Source: Piscicola geometra (taxonomy: Eukaryota > Annelida > Clitellata > Hirudinida > Piscicolidae). From it: 64,000 nucleotides of DNA. Position numbers and translations under genes: made by a program. The stretch's first letter is position 1. The number at the start of each line of letters is the position of its first letter. Location: assembly GCA_943735955.1 (NCBI GenBank), contig OX030956.1, forward strand, positions 62,501-126,500, read 5' to 3'. Below, one piece after another: positions 12,601 to 39,100 of the stretch. A model generated the notes under the pieces. It made no database searches. It was not told the DNA's origin and worked only from the letters and a program-made list of their open reading frames with translations.

Positions 12601-15600
12601 TCATCGCCTCCTCCACCCTTGAAGATCATCATCGCCTCCTCCACCCTCGAAGATCATCATCGCCTCCTCCACCCTTGAAGATCATCATCGCCTCCCCCAC
12701 CCTTGAAGATCATCATCGCCTCCCCCACCCTTGAAGATCATCCTCGCCTCCTCCACCCTTGAAGATCATCATCGCCTCCTCCACCCTTGAAGATCATCAT
12801 CGCCTCCCCCACCCTTGAAGATCATCATCGCCTCCCCCACCCTTGAAGATCATCATCGCCTCCTCCACCCTTGAAGATCATCATCGCCTCCCCCACCCTT
12901 GAAGATCATCATCGCCTCCCCCACCCTTGAAGATCATCATCGCCTCCCCCACCCTTGAAGATCATCATCGCCTCCCCCACCCTTGAAGATCATCATCGCC
13001 TCCCCCACCCTTGAAGATCATCATCGCCTCCCCCACCCTTGAAGATCATCATCGCCTCCCCCACCCTTGAAGATCATCATCGCCTCCCCCACCCTTGAAG
13101 ATCATCATCGCCTCCCCCACCCTTGAAGATCATCATCGCCTCCTCCACCCTTGAAGATCATCATCGCCTCCTCCACCCTCGAAGATCATCATCGCCTCCT
13201 CCACCCTTGAAGATCATCATCGCCTCCCCCATCCTTGAAGATCATCATCGCCTCCCCCACCCTTGAAGATCATCATCGCCTCCTCCACCCTTGAAGATCA
13301 TCATCGCCTCCTCCACCCTTGAAGATCATCATCGCCTCCCCCACCCTTGAAGATCATCATCGCCTCCCCCACCCTTGAAGATCATCATCGCCTCCTCCAC
13401 CCTTGAAGATCATCATCGCCTCCCCCACCCTTGAAGATCATCATCGCCTCCCCCACCCTTGAAGATCATCATTGCCTCCCCCACCCTTGAAGATCATCAT
13501 CGCCTCCCCCACCCTTGAAGATCATCATCGCCTCCTCCACCCTTGAAGATCATCATCGCCTCCCCCACCCTTGAAGATCATCATCGCCTCCTCCACCCTT
13601 GAAGATCATCATCGCCTCCTCCACCCTTGAAGATCATCATCGCCTCCCCCACCCTTGAAGATCATCATCGCCTCCCCCAGCCTTGAAGATCATCATCGCT
13701 TCTCCCACCCTTGAAGATCATCATCGCCTCCTCCACCCTTGAAGATCATCATCGCCTTCCCCACCCTTGAAGATCATCATCGCCTCTCCCACCCTTGAAG
13801 ATCATCATCGCCTCCTCCACCCTTGAAGATCATCATCGCCTCCCCCACCCTTGAAGATCATCATCGCCTCCTCCACCCTTGTAGATCATCATCGCCTCCC
13901 CCACCCTTGAAGATCATCATCGCCTCCTCCACCCTTGAAGATCATCATCGCCTCCTCCACCCTTGAAGATCATCATCGCCTCTCCCACCCTTGAAGATCA
14001 TCATCGCCTCCCCCACCCTTGAAGATCATCATCGCCTCCCCCACCCTTGAAGATCATCATCGCCTCCCCCACCCTTGAAGATCATCATCGCCTCCCCCAC
14101 CCTTGAAGATCATCATCGCCTCCCCCACCCTTGAAGATCATCATCGCCTCCCCCACCCTTGAAGATCATCATCGCTCCCCCCACCCTTGAAGATCATCAT
14201 CGCCTCCCCCACCCTTGAAGATCATCATCGCCTCCCCCACCCTTGAAGATCATCATCGCCTCCCCCACCCTTGAAGATCATCATCGCCTCCCCCACCCTT
14301 GAAGATCATCATCGCCTCCCCCACCCTTGAAGATCATCATCGCCTCCTCCACCCTCGAAGATCTTCATCGCCTCCTCCACCCTTGAAGATCATCATCGCC
14401 TCCCCCACCCTTGAAGATCATCATCGCCTCCCCCACCCTTGAAGATCATCATCGCCTCCCCCACCCTTGAAGATCATCATCGCCTCCTCCACCCTTGAAG
14501 ATCATCATCGCCTCCCCCACCCTTGAAGATCATCATCGCCTCCCCCACCCTTGAAGATCATCATTGCCTTCCCCACCCTTGAAGATCATCATCGCCTCCC
14601 CCACCCTTGAAGATCATCATCGCCTCCCCCACCCTTGAAGATCATCATCGCCTCCTCCACCCTTGAAGATCATCATCGCCTCCCCCACCCTTGAAGATCA
14701 TCATCGCTCCCCCCACCCTTGAAGATCATCATCGCCTCCCCCACCCTTGAAGATCATCATCGCCTCCTCCACCCTTGAAGATCATCATCGCCTCCTCCAC
14801 CCTCGAAAATCATCATCGCCTTCTCCACCCTTGAAGATCATCATCGCCTCCCCCACCCTTGAAGATCATCATCGCCTCCCCCACCCTTGAAGATCATCAT
14901 CGCCTCCCCCACCCTTGAAGATCATCATCGCCTCCCCCACCCTTGAAGATCATCATCGCCTCCTCCACCCTTGAAGATCATCATCGCCTCCTCCACCCTT
15001 GAAGATCATCATCGCCTCCCCCACCCTTGAAGATCATCATCGCCTCCCCCACCCTTGAAGATCATCATCGCCTCCCCCACCCTCGAAGATCGTCATCGCC
15101 TCCCCCACCCTTGAAGATCATCATCGCCTCCCCCACCCTTGAAGATCATCATCGCCTCCTCCACCCTTGAAGATCATCATCGCCTCCTCCACCCTTGAAG
15201 ATCATCATCGCCTCCTCCACCCTTGATGATCATCATCGCCTCCCCCACCCTTGAAGATCATCATCGCCTCCCCCACCCTTGAATATCATCATCGCCTCCC
15301 CCACCCTTGAAGATCATCATCGCCTCCTCCACCCTTTAAGATCGTCATCGCCTCCCCCACCCTTGAAGATCATCATCGCCTCCCCCACCCTTGAAGATCA
15401 TCATCGCCTCCCCCACCCTTGAAGATCATCATCGCCTCCCCCACCCTTGAAGATCATCATCGCCTCCTCCACCCTTGAAGATCATCATCGCCTCCCGCAC
15501 CCTTGAAGATCATCATCGCCTCCCCCACCCTTGAAGATCATCATCGCCTCCTCCACCCTTGAAGATCATCATCGCCTTCTCCACCCTTGAAGATCATCAT

Positions 15601-15784
15601 CGCCTCCCCCACCCTTGAAGATCATCATCGCCTCCTCCACCCTTGAAGATCATCATCGCCTCCTCCACCCTTGAAGATCATCATCGCCTCCCCCACCCTT
15701 GAAGATCATCATCGCCTCCTCCACCCTTGAAGATCATCATCGCTCCCCCCACCCTTGAAGATCGTCATCGCCTCCCCCACACTC
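3625..15784. repeat. 28-bp satellite, 434 units in one register
   Basis: The consensus is CACCCTTGAAGATCATCATC followed by GCCTCCCC, with C/T variation near the end. The GAAGAT of the unit falls at 3633 and still falls on a multiple of 28 at 15757, giving exactly 434 unit positions with no net insertion or deletion. Units differ by substitutions. Rare variants recur at spacings that are multiples of 28: the GTAGATC variant near 8616 and 13880, and the CAGCCTTG/CGCTTCTCC pair near 8414 and 13678, both 5,264 bp apart, so large blocks have been duplicated. Non-coding: TGA recurs every 84 nt in each forward frame. Confidence 0.95.
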
Positions 15785-15878
15785 CCTCCCACACACCCTC
15801 CCAACCTTCAGGAGCACTGAACGAACAATACGGCGCCAAAACTTCCCTTCCTCCTTCCTAACCCCCACAAACCTAACC
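15785..15878 (+). mobile_element. Tail fragment of a Penelope-like terminal repeat
   Basis: The stretch with GAGCACTGAACG, ACGGCGCCAAAACTTC and CCTAACCCT resembles the last 100 bp of the terminal repeats near 2401-2500 and 16551-16640. It abuts the start of copy B, so a repeat tail is joined to a repeat head, as in tandemly arranged Penelope-like copies. Confidence 0.5.
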
Positions 15879-16641
15879 CTACTCACACTTGAATCTGATT
15901 AACAGTATTAATTAATTTTTTACCTTTACATTCCTCATTTACATTATTCCACCTTTCTCATTATTTCCACTACTCACACCTTCATTCCCCACTTTTTTAT
16001 TTGTTTTTTACACACTTCTCCATTTAGATACTTCCACTTTTCGCTTTTTATTATCGTTCACCTTGCTCTATTTTGTTTCATCATAGGCCTGGTGAGGCTC
16101 AAATTGAGTCGAAATCGATAGCCGTTCACTGATAAATAAAAATTAGAGCAAAAAAAGTTTTGTTTTTTCTTCTTTATTTATAGTTATTTGTTCTCGACAC
16201 GACTCTCCACCCTTCGGCGTGCTTCTTCGCCACGCCACCTCCCTCTTCAAAAACAACACCAATAATTCTTCACCACTACACCACCACCCTCTAGCATCAT
16301 CACAATCTTTCAAATTCGCCTTCACCTCCACGCCGCCACCCTCTTGCATCATCCCAAACCTTCAAATTTCTTCTCCACGCCGCCATCTTTCGTGCATCAC
16401 CCCAATTTAAAGAACCATGAACAACAACAACACCAACAACGGCAACAACAATAGCAACAATTACAACAATAATAACAACAACCACAACAACTACAACAGT
16501 CACAACAACAACAACAGCCTCAACAACCACAACAACAACAGCATCTCATGAGCACATGACGGCCAATACGGCGCCAAAAAACTTCTCTTCTTCTTCTTCT
16601 AATTTTCTCAAAAACCCCCACAACCCTAACCCTAACCCTAA
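15879..16641 (+). mobile_element. Penelope-like terminal direct repeat, copy B
   Basis: Second copy of the block at 1755-2505, same orientation and order of internal features, beginning ACTCACACTTGAATCTGATT and ending in three CCCTAA-type repeats. Homology with copy A extends over the whole block, with a longer AAC-rich tract here. It closes the right side of the 28-bp array, so array plus reverse transcriptase remnant lie between two direct repeats. Confidence 0.65.
16078..16136 (+). ncRNA. Degenerate hammerhead motif, copy B
   Basis: Same architecture as the motif at 1949-2006, but the core reads CTGGTGA (16089-16095) instead of CTGATGA, changing an invariant core adenine. Stem II GGCTC/GAGTC still pairs through a G-U wobble, GAAA and the short palindromic stem III are kept, and the outer part of stem I is weakened (TCATCA against TGATAA). 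Probably inactive. Confidence 0.65.
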
Positions 16642-17239
16642 CGCCAGGAGTCTTCAGACTCCATCCGACCCATTCCCAACCCTAACCCTAACATTTTGAA
16701 AGTATTGAGTCTTATTTATTGTTCTATTCAAAACCTTTCAAAGTTTTCTGCTTTGTATACAGTGATTCAACCATTTTGAATATGCAACAATTAAACCATA
16801 TTTCCAGTCGATCAAAGTTAAAGTTCACCAAGATTTGGTAATGGCTAAACAAAATAAATAAATGGCTAATCAAATAATCATCTTAAGATTGGGATGAAAA
16901 TATATGTGGTCGGATGGTTACACGAATGATGGATAAAGAGTTGAATGCACCAAAATGAATTCAACCTAAAACAAATACAGTGAAAGAAAGCTGCAGAGGT
17001 TTTGGCCTTATTCGATGCTTGCTTAATACAATTTTCAAGAAGTCAATATTCTTTCGATTAGTTGGGTTTAATTCTCATATTCTTTTAAAAAACACTGATA
17101 TTTACTTTAAGGATACAATTTTAAACTATAAGTGGCTTCATAATCGCTGAAAAACGCCCCAATTCTTTCAAATGTACCCTGCTTGCAAACCAAGGACTCC
17201 AAAAAACACCATTGCCGAGTTGAAGATGCTTCAAGACAT
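16642..17239. other. Unannotated AT-rich stretch
   Basis: Apart from a short CCCTAA run at 16677-16692 no coding or repeat structure was recognised. It is the downstream flank of the minus-strand calpain gene, and TTTATT near 16708 could be its poly(A) signal on the minus strand. Confidence 0.5.
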
Positions 17240-32352
<15,113 letters not shown>

Positions 32353-33176
32353 CGTGCTGTTGCTCCACAAAGTAAGCCAAAAACTTGCTTTTAAGGGAAG
32401 TTTGTTACTTATCTTCTAAGCACAGAAAACACAGCCTTAATTAGTCCGCGCTAGAGCCCTATAAATAACGCCATTGTTCTGCTCCAGTAGAGCCACCAGC
32501 CCCACTCTCTCACTCTATAAAATGAACACTAAGTCTTCCTCACTTGATCTTGCATGAAAAATTCATTCTCCCATCATGCATTCATATAATTAAAAAGATA
32601 TTTCCACAAATATTTTTAATCAGAAAGACATCTCGATTCAGAAAATAAAATTTGAAATACTAGTTTTTTCATACGAACCATAGTATTAATATGATAATAA
32701 TTATAATTGTAGTGGAAAATTTTTGCCAACTTTTATGATACAAATCATGCAAAGCAGAGATGCTTTCTCATATTTCACATAGGGGTTCGCATTTGCAGTA
32801 AATGTTTTCTAAAATATAAGAAATATTAATATTCCTATAAAATATTATTTGGCACACTAGTTTGTAGGCAAAACGCGACATTACGTGATGCGGTAGTTGC
32901 AACTAGTAAAAAGCGAGAAAATACTGCGAAAATTCAAGAATTTGTCTCATTATTTCAAATTCTTTTTTATATTAATTATATATTTTTAAAAGTTTTTTCA
33001 ATAAATACTATAATTACCCGATTTTAAAATGTTATTGTTATAATCTTTTTAATTTTATTCTTATTCTTGGTCATCAGAGCCAAATAGTTTGTTTTAATAA
33101 TTGTTAGGCGCAAAAAAACATATTTAAAGAAAATTCACTTTTAAAAAGAATAAACTCCGTAAAATTTACGGCGTAA
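32353..33176. promoter_or_regulatory. Divergent intergenic region between calpain and BABAM1-like genes
   Basis: The 824 bp separate two start codons on opposite strands and must contain 5' ends and promoters of both genes if no upstream exons exist. The sequence is AT-rich. CTATAAAA near 32513 is a possible TATA-like match, unproven. An AG just before the calpain start (CAACAG then CACGATG) could be an acceptor after a 5' UTR intron. Confidence 0.45.
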
Positions 33177-36100
33177 ATGGATCGAACTCAGGAACTACGT
33201 GAAGACGTTGAGAAAAATGAAGAAGCTTCAAAGCCTTCATTAAAAATTGAAAATGATCATACGAAATTTAAGTTAACTTTGAAACCAAATCTTTCTGAAA
33301 AAATAGTATGAAAAAATATTTTATATAATAAAAAAGTAATATTTTTGTCCATAACAAAAAATGTAAATAAATGTGCTTCATCATATTTTTAAAATTCTTA
33401 TAGTATTATTAATTTTCTAATTTTACAAATAAGATAATATATTTTCAGGTGCTTTGTATAGATGTGTCAAATGAAATGAAGAAACACTATTTCAGTTTGA
33501 AGTGAGTTAAAGTTTAACTGTAAAACGTTTTTATAAGAATATTAACCAGAATGATGATTTCCATTTATTAATAAAGAACTTGTTTTGCTGAAATGCCTTT
33601 TATATACCTAATTTAGCTGCTTCAATCTTTTAGCTTTGTAAGCTGACTTAAAGCAAATCGACAGAGACATGCAGAATGGGCAGAGCTTCAGTGAGGTGCT
33701 GGTAAAGTCTCTGATCATCTTCATCCGTGTCAAACTGCTTCTGAGTCCGCAACATGAGATCGCCATTCTCATGTACGCCAACACAGCCTTCTGGGTTAGT
33801 CACTCTTTCCAACTATTACGTTAGGAACACTCAGTAGCTTTCTAAGAAATTGCGTATCTATTCATCATCCCTATATCCATCCAGCCCTTCTCTCACCCAC
33901 CCACCCATCCATCAATCCATTCATTCGGCAACTATCCATTCGCTCAAAATTTATCTAACCATTTACCCATCCTTCTATTTATTAGTTCATCCTTGCAACC
34001 ATGCATGCATCCATCACAACTTATGCATCTTCAGATGAGTGACTTCTCGAGAGATGCTGACAAACTGATCGAGGTGCTCAGGAGTTTGCCCGTCCTGCAG
34101 TCTTCCCACCACCACCTCGACATGTCCGCCATCTTTGACTCTCTGTCAGTAATGCAGTTACATTCTGTTGCATGCCACTTCCTTTCTGACCTCAAGCATC
34201 TCAATCACCACCACCTTCATCACCATGAACACCACCTTCGTCACCATGACGGTATGCATTGAACTCTTCGCAACATGAACTCATCGAAACAATTTTTTTT
34301 ATATTTTAATTTTGTGAATAAATATGATTATAAATACTTATTAATAGTGAAATTAAAAACTTACTCGTCGAAAGAGGCTAAATGTAGGCTAACTTGTCGA
34401 AAGTAAAAAATTTTCACTATTAATAAGTATTTATAATCAGATTTATTCACAAAATTAAAATGTATTTTTTTATATTTGTTTGACGAGTTCATGTTGCGAC
34501 GAGTCCAATGCAACCACATGACCACCACCTTCATCACCATGACCACCACTTTCATCACTATGACCACCACCTTCATCACCATGACCACCACCTTCATCAC
34601 CATGACCACCACCTTCATCACCATGACCACCACCTTCATCACCATGACCACCACCTTCATCACCATGACCACCACCTTCATCACCATGACCACCACCTTT
34701 ATCACCATGACCACCACCTTCATCACTATGACCACCACCTTCATCACCATGACCACCACCTTCATCACCATGACCACCACCTTCATCACCATGACCACCA
34801 CCTTCATCACCATGACCACCACCTTTATCACCATGACCACCACCTTCATCACTATGACCACCACCTTCATCACCATGACCACCACCTTCATCACCATGAC
34901 CACCACCTTCATCACCATCATCACCATCACCACCACCTTCATCACCATGACCACCACCTTCATCACCATGACCACCACCTTCATCACCATGACCACCACC
35001 TTCATCACCATGATCACCACCTTCATCACCATGATCACCACCTTCATCACCATGACCACCACCTTCATCACCATGACCACCTCCCCCACCAGACTGCAGA
35101 AGGTGTCTCTGCAGGGCAGCAAAGCCCTCTTCCTGCACAGAGCGATCTTCTTTTTCGGCAGACATTTCTGCATGCCTTCCTTCAACCCCGCTGTACGTTC
35201 CTTCGCATGGCTGAATTAGGTTTGCAAGCACTAAGCACACTTTCAACACACTCTCACTTTGACACACATTCACACACAAACACATACACACTCTCACTTG
35301 GACACACACACAAACACATACACACTCTCACTTGGACACATATTCACAAACTCTCACTTGGACACACATTCACACACAAACACATACACACTCTCACTTG
35401 GACACACATTCACACACAAACACATACACACTCTCACTTGGACACACATTCACACACAAACACATACACACTCTCACTTGGACACACACACAAACACATA
35501 CACACTCTCACTTGGACACACATTCACACACAAACACATACACACTCTCACTTGGACACACACACAAACACATACACACTCACACTTGGACACACACACA
35601 AACACACTCTCACTTGGGCACACATTCACACACAAACACATACACACTCTCACTTTGACACACATTCACACACAAACACATACACACTCTCACTTGGACA
35701 CACACTCACACACAAACACATACACACTCTCACTTGGACACACACACAAACACATACACACTCTCACTTGGACACACACACAAACACATACACACTCTCA
35801 CTTGGACACACACACAAACACATACACACTCTCACTTGGACACACACACAAACACATACACACTCTCACTTGGGCACACATTCACACACAAACACATACA
35901 CACTCTCACTTGGACACACATTAACACACAAACACATACACACTCTCACTTGGACACACACACAAACACATACACACTCTCACTTGGACACACATTCACA
36001 CACAAACACATACACACTCTCACTTGGACACACATTCACACACAAACACATACACACTCTCACTTGGACACACATTCACACACAAACATATACACACTCA

Positions 36101-39100
36101 CTTGGGCACACATTCACACACAAACACATACACACTCTCACTTGGACACACACACAAACACATACACACGAAAACTTGGACACACCAAGCTAAAACATGC
36201 ATGCAAGCTTGGGCACACACACACACAAAAAACATACGCACGCACACACATACACACGCAAACACACAGAGTTACCGGGTGTTCAAGGAGTGCGACTCTT
36301 TCACGATGGACCTTCTCTACCTCTGCAACCCTTCCACCAGCGACAACCGCTGCCAAGTGCCTTCTCATTTACTTCCTTCGAGGCAGTGTAGCAGTGTGGT
36401 AGTGTGGCAGTGTGGCAGTGTGGTAGTGTGGTAGTGTAGCAGTGTGGTAGTGAGGCAGTGTGGTAGTGTGGCAGTGTGGCAGTGTGGCAGTGTGGTAGTG
36501 AGGCAGTGTGGTAGTGTGGCAGTGTGGTAGTGTGGCAGTGTGGCAGTGTGGTAGTGTGGTAGTGTAGCAGTGTGGTAGTGAGGCAGTGTGGTAGTGAGGC
36601 AGTGTAGCAGTGTGGCAGTGTGGTAGTGAGGCAGTGTGGTAGTGTGGCAGTGTGGTAGTGTGGCAGTGTGGCAGTGTGGTAGTGAGGCAGTGTGGTAGTG
36701 TGGCAGTGTAGCAGTGTGGTAGTGAGGCAGTGTGGTAGTGTGGCAGTGTAGCAGTGTGGCAGTGTGGTAGTGAGGCAGTGTGGTAGTGTGGCAGTGTAGC
36801 AGTGTGGCAGTGTGGTAGTGTGGTAGTGAGGCAGTGTGGTAGTGAGGCAGTGTGGTAGTGAGGCAGTGTGGCAGTGTGGTAGTGTGGTAGTGAGGCAGTG
36901 TGGCAGTGAGGCAGTGTGGTAGTGTGGCAGTGTGGCAGTGTGGCAGTGTGGTAGTGTGGTAGTGAGGCAGTGTGGTAGTGTGGCAGTGAGGCAGTGTGGC
37001 AGTGTGGTAGTGTAGCAGTGTGGTAGTGTGGTAGTGAGGCAGTGTAGCAGTGTGGTAGTGTGGCAGTGTGGTAGTGAGGCAGTGTGGTAGTGTGGCAGTG
37101 AGGCAGTGTGGTAGTGTGGTAGTGTGGCAGTGTGGTAGTGTGGCAGTGTGGCAGTGTGGTAGTGTGGTAGTGAGGCAGTGTGGTAGTGTGGCAGTGAGGC
37201 AGTGTGGCAGTGTGGCAGTGTGGTAGTGTGGTAGTGTAGCAGTGTGGTAGTGAGGCAGTGTGGTAGTGTGGCAGTGTGGCAGTGTGGCAGTGTGGTAGTG
37301 AGGCAGTGTGGTAGTGTGGCAGTGTGGTAGTGTGGCAGTGTGGCAGTGTGGTAGTGTGGTAGTGTAGCAGTGTGGTAGTGAGGCAGTGTGGTAGTGAGGC
37401 AGTGTAGCAGTGTGGCAGTGTGGTAGTGAGGCAGTGTGGTAGTGTGGCAGTGTGGTAGTGTGGCAGTGTGGCAGTGTGGCAGTGTGGTAGTGTAGCAGTG
37501 TGGTAGTGTGGTAGTGAGGCAGTGTAGCAGTGTGGTAGTGTGGCAGTGAGGCAGTGTGGTAGTGAGGCAGTGTGGTAGTGTAGCAGTGTGGTAGTGTGGC
37601 AGTGAGGCAGTGTGGTAGTGAGGCAGTGTGGTAGTGTAGCAGTGTGGTAGTGTGGCAGTGAGGCAGTGTGGCAGTGAGGCAGTGTGGTAGTGTGGCAGTG
37701 TGGTAGTGTGGTAGTGTGGCAGTGTAGCAGTGTGGTAGTGAGGCAGTGAGGCAGTGTAGCAGTGTGGTAGTGTGGCAGTGTGGCAGTGTGGTAGTGTGGT
37801 AGTGTAGCAGTGTGGTAGTGAGGCAGTGTGGTAGTGTGGCAGTGTGGCAGTGTGGTAGTGAGGCAGTGTGGTAGTGTGGCAGTGTGGTAGTGTGGCAGTG
37901 TGGCAGTGTGGTAGTGTGGTAGTGTAGCAGTGTGGTAGTGAGGCAGTGTGGTAGTGAGGCAGTGTAGCAGTGTGGCAGTGTGGTAGTGAGGCAGTGTGGT
38001 AGTGTGGCAGTGTGGTAGTGTGGCAGTGTGGCAGTGTGGCAGTGTGGTAGTGTGGCAGTGTAGCAGTGTGGCAGTGTGGTAGTGAGGCAGTGTGGTAGTG
38101 TGGCAGTGTAGCAGTGTGGCAGTGTGGTAGTGTGGTAGTGAGGCAGTGTGGTAGTGAGGCAGTGTGGTAGTGAGGCAGTGTGGCAGTGTGGTAGTGTGGT
38201 AGTGAGGCAGTGTGGCAGTGAGGCAGTGTGGTAGTGTGGCAGTGTGGCAGTGTGGCAGTGTGGTAGTGTGGTAGTGAGGCAGTGTGGTAGTGTGGCAGTG
38301 AGGCAGTGTGGTAGTGAAGCAGTGTAGCAGTGTGGTAGTGTGGTAGTGAGGCAGTGTAGCAGTGTGGTAGTGTGGCAGTGTGGTAGTGAGGCAGTGTGGT
38401 AGTGTGGCAGTGAGGCAGTGTGGCAGTGTGGTAGTGTAGCAGTGTGGTAGTGTGGTAGTGAGGCAGTGTAGCAGTGTGGTAGTGTGGCAGTGTGGTAGTG
38501 AGGCAGTGTGGTAGTGTGGCAGTGAGGCAGTGTGGTAGTGTGGTAGTGTGGCAGTGTGGTAGTGTGGCAGTGTGGCAGTGTGGTAGTGTGGTAGTGAGGC
38601 AGTGTGGTAGTGTGGCAGTGAGGCAGTGTGGCAGGTGGCAGTGTGGTAGTGTGGTAGTGTAGCAGTGTGGTAGTGAGGCAGTGTGGTAGTGTGGCAGTGT
38701 GGCAGTGTGGCAGTGTGGTAGTGAGGCAGTGTGGTAGTGTGGCAGTGTGGTAGTGTGGCAGTGTGGCAGTGTGGTAGTGTGGTAGTGTAGCAGTGTGGTA
38801 GTGAGGCAGTGTGGTAGTGAGGCAGTGTAGCAGTGTGGCAGTGTGGTAGTGAGGCAGTGTGGTAGTGTGGCAGTGTGGTAGTGTGGCAGTGTGGCAGTGT
38901 GGCAGTGTGGTAGTGTAGCAGTGTGGTAGTGTGGTAGTGAGGCAGTGTAGCAGTGTGGTAGTGTGGCAGTGAGGCAGTGTGGTAGTGAGGCAGTGTGGTA
39001 GTGTAGCAGTGTGGTAGTGTGGCAGTGAGGCAGTGTGGTAGTGAGGCAGTGTGGTAGTGTAGCAGTGTGGTAGTGTGGCAGTGAGGCAGTGTGGCAGTGA

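Noticed and set aside
3625..15784. CRISPR-like regular spacing of 28-bp units
   Set aside because: Units are contiguous without unique spacers, in an animal genome; this is a satellite.
34470..36434. Frames of 200-560 codons rich in His, Thr or Gly
   Set aside because: Translations of 21-bp and 34/40-bp intronic arrays; BABAM1 exons 5 and 6 lie embedded in them.
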